DNA from: an uncultured Anaerovibrio sp.
GTDB taxonomy: Bacteria > Bacillota > Negativicutes > Selenomonadales > Selenomonadaceae
Direction of reading: 5' to 3'
Assembly: GCF_947302755.1 (NCBI RefSeq)
Contig: NZ_CAMYWM010000014.1
Location: 1 to 34,230, forward strand
DNA length: 34,230 bases
Shown piece by piece: positions 1 through 9,622 of this stretch. The position numbers were made by a program, and so were the translations under genes. The notes below the pieces were generated by a model that was not told where the DNA came from, ran no database searches, and worked only from the letters and a program-made list of their open reading frames with translations. Every line of letters starts with the position of its first letter. Within the stretch, counting starts at the first letter, position 1.

Positions 1-1
1 A

Positions 2-61
2 GATTTTTCTTATAAAGAAGAAAAATTTGAACAATGGCGTTATAAAGCATATGGTGAATAA
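2..61 (+). CDS. 3' end of a truncated CDS (...DFSYKEEKFEQWRYKAYGE*)
   Basis: Open frame from the window edge to TAA at 59-61; too short to assign a family. Confidence 0.4.
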   Translation, partial: DFSYKEEKFEQWRYKAYGE

Positions 62-130
62 TTTGAATTATTAATTGTCATTTGTTATTATGTTTCCAAG
101 AGACTATATTTCAAGTAGGAGGAATTTTAT

Positions 131-1584
131 ATGCGTTTTAAAATCTCAAGACGAAATTTTCTCAAAATGGCCGGTATTGCCACTACCGGCTTAATGATGG
201 CTCAATTACCCAACAATCAGGCAGCCAGCGCGGCTGAGTCCAGCGATACAAAAATCAAATACGGGGGTCATGATATTCCCCTGCTGTACGAGGCGGAGGT
301 CTGCGTATTGGGGGGTGGCCCCTCCGGCGTGGCCGCAGCTGTCAGTGCCGGTAAACGGGGAGCCAAAACCGTCCTGGTGGAAAAGGGTATTACCCTGGGC
401 GGCCTGCAGACCATGGGCAATGTTATTCCCTGTATGACCACCTGGGCCCCGGACAGCGACACTGCCTTTGTCAGGGAGCTGAAGCAGCAGCTGGAAAACC
501 ATGGTATTGACTACAATGACCACCATGAGGGCAGTGAGGTGGGGATTTGGACCAATCCTGAGGCCCTGAGCCTTATCTACGACGAAATGTGTCAGGAGGC
601 CCACACTGAGGTATTGTATAATACAGTATTTGTGGATGCAATAAAGAAAAATAACACCATTACCCACTGTATTGTTCAAACCATTGCCGGGTTACGGGCC
701 ATAAAGGCCAATACCTTTATTGATTGCTCCGGCGATGCCATTTTAGCCCGCAGTGCCGGTGTGCCCAGTGAGCATGGCTTTGAAAAGACGGGCAATAACC
801 AGCCCATGAGCTTCCGCTTTGAAATGGGCGGCGTAGATTTAGACAAGGTTTATCAGCACGTTACGGTGGAGCTGGGAGATGATTTCTGCCCTACCAAGCC
901 ACCTCACTATGAATTTGCGGAAGCCAGACACCGTACCAGACAATATGTATTGGAAAAATTCATGGTGGATGGCATAAAATCCGGTGAATTGACCGAGGAG
1001 GATGCTGAATACATGCAGGCCTTTGCCATTGTGGGCAAGCCTGGTCACATTTCCATGAACTGCCCGGAGCTGCCGCTGCAGTTCAGTGCCTCTGACCCAT
1101 TGTCCTACAGCCGGGGAGTCATGGCCGGCCGTCAGATGATAAATCGTATCAGCCAGTATTTTATCAGGCATATGCCCGGCTTTGAAAAGGCCTATCTGGC
1201 CAAGGAGGCCTCCATGCTGGGTGCCAGGGAATCTTGGCGAATACGGGGAAAATACTACATGGTGGAGGACGATTATCACAACCAAAGCCGCTTTTCCGAT
1301 GCTGTAGCCCGCACGGCTTGGTTTATTGATGCCCACGGGGAAAAGGTCAGTGAAAAGCTGCCTAAGGGGGCCTATTATGAAATACCGTACCGGGCATTAA
1401 TCACCAATGAGATTTCCAACCTGATTGTTGCCGGTCGATGCATAAGTGCCAGCTTTATCCTGCAGGCCTCCATGCGCATCCAGCTGGTATAGCCGCCGCC
1501 TGGGGCTTACAAAATAAGATAGCTGCCAATGACATTCAGTGGGATAAAATCCCCGAAGCCCTGCGCAGCTATGTAAGCAAATAG
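131..1584 (+). pseudogene. Tat-exported FAD-dependent oxidoreductase, frame-disrupted near the 3' end
   Basis: Tat motif SRRNFLKM; dinucleotide-binding GGGPSGVAAAVSAGKRGAKTVLVEKG; C-terminal RCISASFILQASMRIQ. The frame stops at 1492, but another frame continues AGIAAAWGLQNKIAANDIQWDKIPEALRSYVSK* to 1584. Confidence 0.75.
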
Positions 1585-1616
1585 TTATATAGGGCTATTG
1601 TTCAATGAGACTTATT

Positions 1617-1641
1617 CAGTGGGAGATTTATACTCCCACTG
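1617..1641. repeat. 9-bp perfect hairpin CAGTGGGAG-atttata-CTCCCACTG
   Basis: Read directly; no adjacent T-run, so it is not a canonical intrinsic terminator. Confidence 0.7.
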
Positions 1642-1713
1642 AGTGTAGTCGAATTAATACAGAGCTAACGGGTGCTAAGTCTCCATCTTCTTAGGCGAAA
1701 AAAAGTTACCTAA

Positions 1714-2382
1714 TCAGGAATTTTCACTACTTCTATAGTAGAAAGAGCTATTTGCCATAGCAGGTTTCAGCTTCAACAGCTCCAATATTTCAAAAAACTT
1801 ATTGGGGTTGTTCACAAACACCAAGGCGGCACTGTAAGGCCAATTAGCGAAGGTGTATTCCTGCCACAGGCTTTTTCGGTGCTGGGCCACCTTTGCATAA
1901 TCGCCATCTGCATTGCTTTCCAACCAAGAAAAAGCAAAATAATCTGCCAAAGACTCCGTCAGCTGGTGCTTTCTTTCCATAGATATTCCCGTTCTGGGGC
2001 TGGCATCCTGCAAAAAGGCCCTTTCATCCCATATTCGGTGCAGAGAATGAAAAAATTCATGGGCCAGTACCATGCTTAAAACACATTCATATTCATTATC
2101 CAAATGAAATGTGCGGCAATATTCCTTCACTGCCTTATGGTATATAAATACACTGTATCCCTTTTTAAGGGATTTTCCCAGCTGCTTATCAAAGGGGCCA
2201 TTCGCTTTTGGAATAACTATTACTTCATCTGAAATATATACAGGTGGCAGCCATTCCTTGCGCTCCTCCAGCATTTTTTTAAAAGAAGCATTGGGAAAAT
2301 TCGCCATCATTTTATAGAAATAGTCCCTTATTTTCACCAGCTCATTTTCCAAAAATGAATCAATATTACATGCAAACATCAT
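1714..2382 (-). CDS. hypothetical protein, putative zinc metallopeptidase-like
   Basis: 222-aa ORF with HExxH motif in LAHEFFHSLHRIWDE; family not identified. Confidence 0.6.
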   Translation of the reverse strand: MMFACNIDSFLENELVKIRDYFYKMMANFPNASFKKMLEERKEWLPPVYISDEVIVIPKANGPFDKQLGKSLKKGYSVFIYHKAVKEYCRTFHLDNEYECVLSMVLAHEFFHSLHRIWDERAFLQDASPRTGISMERKHQLTESLADYFAFSWLESNADGDYAKVAQHRKSLWQEYTFANWPYSAALVFVNNPNKFFEILELLKLKPAMANSSFYYRSSENS

Positions 2383-2491
2383 AAATCCAGTATATTTTCC
2401 TTAACAAACACAAAACAGGCCAGATACCCCAAAAGCTATGCGGAACTGACCTGATTTGTTTTTACCCGTTAATATCTAATATCGGATGAAA

Positions 2492-3349
2492 CTACATTTT
2501 CAAGAGCATCGCCACATTTTCCGGGCAATATTCTATCTGCTCTGACCAGCGGCGTATGGCTTCAGGCAAATCACCAGTAATGGCTGCTGCTATAAAAATA
2601 TATTCCGTGGATATATCTGTATAAATCAGCAAATCCTCCAGACTGTAATCACTGAGCTTTTCCAACTGACGGTACATTATATATTGATATATACGCTGAA
2701 AGGTCTGGTGTGGCATTATTCGCTCATAATTTTCAAGAAATTTAGGATTTTCCTGGGCATATTGCAAATATACAGCAATATCCTCCCGCCACTTATCATC
2801 AATGGGTTCAGTATTTCCTATTATTTCCAGAACCTCAAGGGCATCATTCTGGGAAAGACCGGGATGAAATGTCTGCTGTTCCTTTTTCATGTTTATTCCC
2901 AATAGCTTCAAAAGCTCAGAGAAGCTCAGATTATCACTCTGACCTTCAATATTGAATTCCAGTGAACCAGCCTGGAAAAGCAGCCCACAGGAAACCTCGC
3001 AGCTAAGGCCTACCCCCGCCAGCTCGTAATCATTGAGAACAGTATAGAAACGGGGATGATTGGTACATATCTCGCAAATAATTTCCTCGCCTGCTGACAA
3101 AATCAGCTTACAGAGGCCATCCTCCTGTAAAAATGGGCAAGCTCCATTTTTAGCAAGCCCAAAAGAATACACACCATTGGCACTGGATATATTAGCCCTT
3201 AGCTCATCCCCCAGACTTCCTTCAAATTTCAGATATTTTTCCGCTGTGGCCTTGTCTATATCTATCTCCCACCCCTTACAGCAAGAGTGGCCGCAATCAC
3301 TGGCTATACAGGAAAACTCCTTATAAAATGACGGATAGACTGTTTTCAT
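2492..3349 (-). CDS. FliB-like (flagellin lysine-N-methylase family) Cys-rich protein
   Basis: N-terminus YPSFYKEFSCIASDCGHSCCKGWEIDID, plus CPFLQEDGLCKL and ICEICTNHPRFY, resemble the FliB/YkgJ-type cysteine clusters. Confidence 0.75.
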   Translation of the reverse strand: MKTVYPSFYKEFSCIASDCGHSCCKGWEIDIDKATAEKYLKFEGSLGDELRANISSANGVYSFGLAKNGACPFLQEDGLCKLILSAGEEIICEICTNHPRFYTVLNDYELAGVGLSCEVSCGLLFQAGSLEFNIEGQSDNLSFSELLKLLGINMKKEQQTFHPGLSQNDALEVLEIIGNTEPIDDKWREDIAVYLQYAQENPKFLENYERIMPHQTFQRIYQYIMYRQLEKLSDYSLEDLLIYTDISTEYIFIAAAITGDLPEAIRRWSEQIEYCPENVAMLLKM

Positions 3350-3361
3350 CCCATCACCTGC

Positions 3362-3805
3362 TTAATTCAGGGCTTCCTTCACTAATGTATTGACCAGCTT
3401 TCCGTCCGCACGGCCTTTAATCTTTGGCATAAGTGCCCCCATTACCTTGCCCATATCCTTTGGTGAGGAAGCACCAGTCTGCTCCACAGCCTCCTTCACC
3501 AAGGCACGTACCTCATCCTCAGATAACTGCTGTGGCAAATATGGCATCAGAAAAGCGATCTCGGCTTCATTCTGGGCTACCAGATCAGACCGACCACCCT
3601 TTTCAAAATCTGCGATGGAGTCCTTACGCAGCTTAACCTCCTTGCTAATAACGGCTATTACAGCATCATCGTCCAGCTCAACCTTGTTGTCAATTTCCTG
3701 CTGCTTAATGGCACCTCTAACCATGCGAATTACGGCCAGGCGGTCCTTTTCCTTGGCCTTCATTGCTTCCTTCATATCATTTGCCAGCTGTTCTTTAAGT
3801 GACAT
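3362..3805 (-). CDS. yqeY: GatB/YqeY domain protein
   Basis: MSLKEQLANDMKEAMKAKEKDRLAVIRMVRGAIKQQEID...GKVMGALMPKIKGRADGKLVNTLVKEAL; start moved to the internal Met. Confidence 0.93.
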   Translation of the reverse strand: MSLKEQLANDMKEAMKAKEKDRLAVIRMVRGAIKQQEIDNKVELDDDAVIAVISKEVKLRKDSIADFEKGGRSDLVAQNEAEIAFLMPYLPQQLSEDEVRALVKEAVEQTGASSPKDMGKVMGALMPKIKGRADGKLVNTLVKEALN

Positions 3806-3896
3806 ATTATGCACCTCCAAAAAATTTAAAATTACCTCCACGAAGTCATGATGACTTTGTCAGGAATATTATACTTCATCATTTTATCAATTACAC

Positions 3897-4679
3897 CTAC
3901 AGTTTAATAACGCCATAATGCACCTTGGAATGCTTGCCTCCCACAATGGTGTCAAAGCCCAGACGGGCAAACTCCAGGCTGCGGCTGTTTTCCTTCATTA
4001 CCACCCGATGTCTTGCGACCCGCTTGGCCTCATTTACAGCCTCTATTGACAAAGGCCGATGGTCAGCCACGGCACGAATAGGATTTATATTATGGCTGTC
4101 CTTTAATGGATGACGAAACATGGGATCAAAATAAACAACATCAACGGACCTATCGGGCAGAGTCTTTAAATAATCATTATAATCAGCATTTATAACATTT
4201 ACCCGCTTAATGGCACTATGAAGCTCGTAATTGGTGGCGAGAAAATGCTTCATGCCTTCTCCGGTAATGAAGGCAATAAGGGGGCTGGCCTCGAGACCGG
4301 TGACACTGCCCCCTTCTCCCGTAACAAAGCTGGCCACTATGGCATCAGCCCCGAAGCCCAGAGTGCAATCCAAAACGCTCATGCCCTCCTGTAACGCCAT
4401 GGCGGCCGTCATATGATCCTCATCCCCCATGCGAATATTTTTTATACGAAGCTGGGACATATTAGGGTGAAAAAACAGCTCCCCCTCACGGGTATCCAAC
4501 ACAAAGCTGCCCTTTTTGGCCACCAGAATATTATCTACGCCATATTCATCACGCAATTCAGGCAGAGCCGCCCTATTCCGCTTAACATTCCTTATTCCCA
4601 GCTTCTCTGCTGCATAGGCGGCCAGCGCAATACTTTCCCTATGATTTTTTCGGTCTGTTGTAACAATGGTATTTAACAT
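3897..4679 (-). CDS. class I SAM-dependent methyltransferase (RsmJ/YhiQ-like)
   Basis: SAM-binding VLDCTLGFGADAIVASFVTG; DVVYFDPMFRHP motif. Confidence 0.75.
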   Translation of the reverse strand: MLNTIVTTDRKNHRESIALAAYAAEKLGIRNVKRNRAALPELRDEYGVDNILVAKKGSFVLDTREGELFFHPNMSQLRIKNIRMGDEDHMTAAMALQEGMSVLDCTLGFGADAIVASFVTGEGGSVTGLEASPLIAFITGEGMKHFLATNYELHSAIKRVNVINADYNDYLKTLPDRSVDVVYFDPMFRHPLKDSHNINPIRAVADHRPLSIEAVNEAKRVARHRVVMKENSRSLEFARLGFDTIVGGKHSKVHYGVIKL

Positions 4680-4748
4680 TAATTCTCCCTATGTATGTGA
4701 GCAGCGTAAACGTATCCCCGCCTGCAGAGGCGGGAGCTGCCTGCTTCG

Positions 4749-6923
4749 TTAAAAGCCGGTGCGCTTAAACATCTTGGCCAGCTCATCACTGCTGAATTTC
4801 AAAATCGTTGGCCGGCCGTGGGGGCAGGTATACGGCATAGCGGTTTTATTAAGCTCATCCAAAATAATCTCCATCTGACGGAAATTCAGCTCAAAGCCGG
4901 CCTTTATGGCGGCCTTGCAGGCGGTCATGGCCAGGCATTCATGACGAATTTCCGCCGCGCTGAGCTGATGCATATCCTCCAGAGAAACCAATATCTCCCT
5001 AATGGTATTTTCAGCTTCGGCCACAGGAATATCCGCCGGAATTTCCATGAGGCGATACTGATCCGGCCCACTTGGTTCCAGGCCAAAGCCCAGGCTGTGG
5101 AACATCTCCAGATTGCTTTCAATAAGCTGGGCTTCCCGTTCACTGAAATCCAATATGAGATGCACCAACAGCTGCTGGGATGGTATACGCTCCGTCATAG
5201 CCGCAAACCGGTCGTACAATATGCGCTCATGGGCAGCGTGCTGGTCGATAATATAGAGGCCGTCCGCATCCTGGGCAATAATATAGGTATTGTCCACCTG
5301 ACCGATAGGAACCATGGGCGTGGTGCTGATACCCGCCGATTGCCCAATCACTTCCCCCGTTTCCCTATCTATCAGTACATTATTTTCAAGTACCGTTGCT
5401 TCTGCCCCATTTGAGCCTATAACAGCCTCATTTACAGTGGCCGCTGACCCATTAATGGTTATTTCTGCCTCATTTACAGTGCCAGCTGCCCCATTTATGA
5501 CATTCTCTGCCTCATTTAAATTGGCCGCTGCCCCATTTGTGACTGCCTCTGTCTCATTTACACGGGCCGCTGCCCCATGTACGGTGGCAGAAGCCCCTTG
5601 TATGGTGGTCTCCGGTTCATTTGCCACCAGCCCACCAAGCGACGCCAAGCCCTCCCCCTTCAGCCGGGACAATTCCCCCTGGGCCTCCTGCAGGGTTCTG
5701 GCCTGCTGCTCCACCCGATACTGGTACGCCGAGGATGGGAGGCTGGAGGGAGTATAGCTGCTATGACCTGCGGAGCTGGCTCCGCCGATTGCCCGGGGCT
5801 GTGCTGCCGGTACAAAATGCATTTCATCAATAAGGGGCTCCATAACGGGCTTGGACGCCGTCATGGAAGCAGGAGCTCCGGTAAAATGCCGTTCGGGACG
5901 CTCCACCTGGGCCGCAATATTCCCCAGAGCCGCGCCATGGGGCCGCACCGCATCCAGCACTGCCTTATATACCGCCTTAAAAATTCTGCTCTCATCCTCA
6001 AACTTTATCTCACTTTTCTGGGGGTGAACATTTACATCAATGGAATTGGCGGCCACCTCCATAATAAGGGCCACCATTGGATAGCCGGATTTGGGAATAA
6101 GCGAGGAATAGGCATTGTCCACCGCCTTGGCCATGGCCCGGTTGGAAATAATCCGTCCATTAACGATAAAGGTCTGCCAATTTCTGTTGCTCCTGATGGT
6201 GGATGGTTTGGAAATATATCCCTTGATGGTAATATCAGCGTCGGCAAAATCCATACCCAAAAGGGCATCCCCCACTGAGCCACCGTAAATACTGCGGAGC
6301 GTATCGTGAAGATTGCCATTGCCCGGCGTCACCAGGGAGGTTTTATTGTTATTGATAAATTTAAAGGCAATATCCGGCCGGGAAATAGCCAGCTTTATTA
6401 TAAACTCGTTTATCTTGCTGGCCTCGGTGTTATTGGTTTTCATAAACTTTTTCCGGGCCGGGGTATTGAAAAACAAATCCTCCACCCGAATGGTGGTACC
6501 CAGACTGCAGCCCGTTTCACCGATGTCCGGCTCCTTGCCCCCGATAATTTTCACCTCAGTTCCCAGCTCGGCCCCGGCCTGACGGGTCTGCAGAGTAAAA
6601 CGGGACACAGCGGAAATACTTGGCAGGGCCTCACCACGAAAGCCCAGGGTATCTATATCCATCAGGTCCTCAACCTTAATGATTTTCGATGTGGCATGAC
6701 GCCGGATGGCCATCTTCGCGTCTTCCATGCTCATACCGATACCATTATCCGATACCCGCATAAAGCTGGTACCTCCTGCCATGATTTCCACTTCAATGCG
6801 GTCAGCCTTGGCATCCATGGCATTTTCGATTAATTCCTTTATAACTGACGCCGGTCGTTCCACTACTTCACCAGCCGCTATTTTATTGATAGTGTTATCG
6901 TCCAGAACATGTACAAAGCTCAT
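4749..6923 (-). CDS. mutL: DNA mismatch repair protein MutL
   Basis: IAAGEVVERPASVIKELIENAMDA, GFRGEALPSIS, C-terminal DQHAAHERILYD, CPHGRPT, FKRTGF. Confidence 0.98.
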   Translation of the reverse strand: MSFVHVLDDNTINKIAAGEVVERPASVIKELIENAMDAKADRIEVEIMAGGTSFMRVSDNGIGMSMEDAKMAIRRHATSKIIKVEDLMDIDTLGFRGEALPSISAVSRFTLQTRQAGAELGTEVKIIGGKEPDIGETGCSLGTTIRVEDLFFNTPARKKFMKTNNTEASKINEFIIKLAISRPDIAFKFINNNKTSLVTPGNGNLHDTLRSIYGGSVGDALLGMDFADADITIKGYISKPSTIRSNRNWQTFIVNGRIISNRAMAKAVDNAYSSLIPKSGYPMVALIMEVAANSIDVNVHPQKSEIKFEDESRIFKAVYKAVLDAVRPHGAALGNIAAQVERPERHFTGAPASMTASKPVMEPLIDEMHFVPAAQPRAIGGASSAGHSSYTPSSLPSSAYQYRVEQQARTLQEAQGELSRLKGEGLASLGGLVANEPETTIQGASATVHGAAARVNETEAVTNGAAANLNEAENVINGAAGTVNEAEITINGSAATVNEAVIGSNGAEATVLENNVLIDRETGEVIGQSAGISTTPMVPIGQVDNTYIIAQDADGLYIIDQHAAHERILYDRFAAMTERIPSQQLLVHLILDFSEREAQLIESNLEMFHSLGFGLEPSGPDQYRLMEIPADIPVAEAENTIREILVSLEDMHQLSAAEIRHECLAMTACKAAIKAGFELNFRQMEIILDELNKTAMPYTCPHGRPTILKFSSDELAKMFKRTGF
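5391..5621 (-). repeat. in-frame 42-bp (14-aa) tandem repeats within the mutL linker, five units plus a half unit
   Basis: NEPETTIQGASATV / HGAAARV (half) / NETEAVTNGAAANL / NEAENVINGAAGTV / NEAEITINGSAATV / NEAVIGSNGAEATV; 77 codons = 231 nt. Confidence 0.9.
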
Positions 6924-9517
6924 CCTCGTCCCGCCTCCTCTTTGGCCTGCTGCTGTAAGCGATACAGGGTATTCATGGCCTCAATCGGGGTCATGGTCAT
7001 TACATCCATACTCAATAATTCATCGCTAATGGTATTGCCAAACAAGGATACCATCATATCATCGGACTCAGCCACTTCCTTGGCCTTTTCCTGCTTTTTG
7101 GTCAACGGAATACTGTCTGCCTTGGCGTCCTCCGCCTCCAGAGCTGCCAGTATTTTCTCTGCCCGCTGGGTTACTGCCTTGGGAAGCCCCGCCAGACGGG
7201 CAACGTGAATACCATAGGATTTATCCGCAGAGCCCGGGATAATGCGGCGGAGGAAACTGATATCCTTCCCCTTTTCCTTGACTGCAATACAATAATTCTT
7301 TATTAAATCGTCCTCCAGGTCCGTAACCTCGTGGTAATGGGTGGCAAAGAGGGTCTTGGAATGGATATGCTCCCGAATGTGTTCAATTACTGCCCTGGCA
7401 ATACTCATGCCGTCAAAGGTACTGGTGCCCCGGCCAATTTCATCCAAAATAACCAGACTGTCACGGGTGGCGTACTTCAAAATCTGGGCCACCTCATTCA
7501 TTTCCACCATAAAGGTACTCTGACCGCTTACGAGATCATCGCTGGCACCTATACGGGTAAATATTCTGTCCACCGGGGAAATGGTGGCTTCCCGTGCCGG
7601 AATAAAGCTGCCCACCTGGGCCATAAGGGTCAGCAGGGCGGTCTGGCGCATATAGGTGGATTTACCAGCCATATTGGGGCCCGTAATCAGCATAATCTCA
7701 CATTCAGTGTGATTTAGGCGGGTATCATTAGGCACAAACAAATCCCGGGTCAAAATCCGCTCCACCAAAGGATGGCGACCATCCTTTATATCAATCTGCC
7801 CATTATTCACCAGCCGGGGCCGCACGTAGTTATAAGCACTGGCCGCCTCAGCAAGGCCCGTAAGCACATCAAGAACTGCAATATGCTTGGCAGTTTCCTG
7901 AATATCTCCCAGCTTGGCCTTGATGGTATCGCGGATTTCCATAAACAGATTGTACTCAATGTTTACAATCTTCTCCTCTGCTCCCAGAATTTTCGTTTCA
8001 AATTCCTTCAGCTCCTGGGTAATATACCGCTCGGCATTGGCCAGGGTCTGCTTCCGTACATAATGGTCAGGAACCAGCTCCGTACCGCTGTGCCGCACCT
8101 CAATATAATAGCCAAAAACCTTGTTGTAGCCGATTTTCAGGGCCCGTATGCCAGTGGCTTCCTTTTCCTTTTCCTCCATTTCCTGCAGGAGCTGCTTGCT
8201 GTCCCTGGAAATCTTACGGTACTCGTCCAGCTCCTCATTGTAGCCCTCCTTGATTATCCCTCCATCACGAATGGTAAGGCCCGGGGCATCCACAATGGCC
8301 CTGTTTAACAGGTCCACAAAATCCTCATAGAGATGAATCCCCTCATGACATTTCTGCAGCAGCGGGGACTGGCTGCCCCCCAGGAGATTTTTTACGGCAG
8401 GCAGGGCCATAAAGGAGGTTCTCAGGGCCACCATATCCCGGGCATTGGCTGAGCCCACCTCAATACGGGTCAGCAAACGTTCAAAATCGTATATGGACTT
8501 GGTGGAGGTCTTCAGCTCCCCACGAAGGATAAAATCATTGGCCAGCTCCTCCACTGCATCCAGACGCTGATTAATCTGCCCAATATTTATCAGGGGATAT
8601 TCCAGCCACTTCTTCAAGAGGCGGGTGCCCATGGCCGTATCGGTAAAATCCAATACGTCAAGAAGGGTGTCCTTTTTTCCCCCATCCCGAAGGTTGCGGG
8701 TGATTTCCAGATTTCTCAGGGTATAGGTGTCAATAACCAGATTATTGGCAAAATCCAGCTTGGTGAGCTGGGACAAATGGGACAAATCCGTTCGCACCGT
8801 ATCGTGGAGATAGCCCAGCATAGTGGCCACCGCTTCACTGGCAGCACGGCCAGCCGGGCGATTGTTTACATCAAAATGCTGAATAATCAAATCATCCACA
8901 TTTTTAACAGGTGCCTCAATACGGGTAAAGGCACAGGCCGCCATACGCATATCAATAAAGGTCTTTAAATCACCTAAAAAGGAGGGGTCACCTAAAATAA
9001 TAAGCTCCGGCATCATAATGCGGTACAGCTCATCATAGAGGGCCTGGAAACGGTCGTCCCCGGTATAAACCCCATAGAAGCACTCGCCAGTGGAAATATC
9101 CGCCCCAGCCAGTACAACCTCCTCCTCAGCTTCATAAACCAAGGCAATGTAATTGTTATTGGCCGACTGAAGGGCGCTTTCCTCCAAAATGGTTCCCGGG
9201 GTAATAACCTTAATAACCTCCCGCTTGGTAAGGCCCTTGGCCTTTGGGTCACCAATCTGCTCCGCAATAGCCACCTTATAGCCCTTATTGACGATTTTTG
9301 TAATATAGCTTTCAGCAGCATGATAAGGAATACCACACATGGGATTTTTCTTTACATCACCGCTGCGGCTGGTAAGGGTCAGTCCCAGCTCCCGGGAGGC
9401 GGTCACCGCATCATCCAGAAACATCTCATAAAAATCTCCCATTCTGAAAAACAGGATTTCATCGGGATGCTGCTCCTTTATGGCCATATATTGCTGCATC
9501 ATTGGTGTTATTTCCAT
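6920..9517 (-). CDS. mutS: DNA mismatch repair protein MutS
   Basis: TPMMQQYMAIKEQHPDEILFFRMGDFYEMF; Walker A TGPNMAGKSTYMRQ; DEIGRGTSTFDG. Its stop overlaps the mutL start. Confidence 0.98.
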   Translation of the reverse strand: MEITPMMQQYMAIKEQHPDEILFFRMGDFYEMFLDDAVTASRELGLTLTSRSGDVKKNPMCGIPYHAAESYITKIVNKGYKVAIAEQIGDPKAKGLTKREVIKVITPGTILEESALQSANNNYIALVYEAEEEVVLAGADISTGECFYGVYTGDDRFQALYDELYRIMMPELIILGDPSFLGDLKTFIDMRMAACAFTRIEAPVKNVDDLIIQHFDVNNRPAGRAASEAVATMLGYLHDTVRTDLSHLSQLTKLDFANNLVIDTYTLRNLEITRNLRDGGKKDTLLDVLDFTDTAMGTRLLKKWLEYPLINIGQINQRLDAVEELANDFILRGELKTSTKSIYDFERLLTRIEVGSANARDMVALRTSFMALPAVKNLLGGSQSPLLQKCHEGIHLYEDFVDLLNRAIVDAPGLTIRDGGIIKEGYNEELDEYRKISRDSKQLLQEMEEKEKEATGIRALKIGYNKVFGYYIEVRHSGTELVPDHYVRKQTLANAERYITQELKEFETKILGAEEKIVNIEYNLFMEIRDTIKAKLGDIQETAKHIAVLDVLTGLAEAASAYNYVRPRLVNNGQIDIKDGRHPLVERILTRDLFVPNDTRLNHTECEIMLITGPNMAGKSTYMRQTALLTLMAQVGSFIPAREATISPVDRIFTRIGASDDLVSGQSTFMVEMNEVAQILKYATRDSLVILDEIGRGTSTFDGMSIARAVIEHIREHIHSKTLFATHYHEVTDLEDDLIKNYCIAVKEKGKDISFLRRIIPGSADKSYGIHVARLAGLPKAVTQRAEKILAALEAEDAKADSIPLTKKQEKAKEVAESDDMMVSLFGNTISDELLSMDVMTMTPIEAMNTLYRLQQQAKEEAGRG

Positions 9518-9558
9518 GAAAATACCATTCCTTTTATCTAACTATATCTATTAGTGGG

Positions 9559-9615
9559 CTTACCCCAGCAATCTGTAAATATGCCAACAATCTATACCTG
9601 CGCCAGCAATCCATA
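9559..9615. repeat. 3 x 19-bp degenerate tandem repeat
   Basis: Minus strand units TATGGATTGCTGGCGCAGG / TATAGATTGTTGGCATATT / TACAGATTGCTGGGGTAAG. Confidence 0.75.
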
Positions 9616-9622
9616 GGAAAGC

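Noticed and set aside
5314-5757. 147-aa plus-strand repetitive ORF opposite mutL
   Set aside because: Its repeats are the reverse complement of the MutL linker repeats; no independent support.
4749-6923. Motif variant DQHAAHERILYD (D in place of the last E of DQHAx2Ex4E) in MutL as a novelty
   Set aside because: Conservative substitution; the other endonuclease-region motifs (ACKAAIKAG, CPHGRP, FKRTGF) are intact, so it is probably lineage variation.
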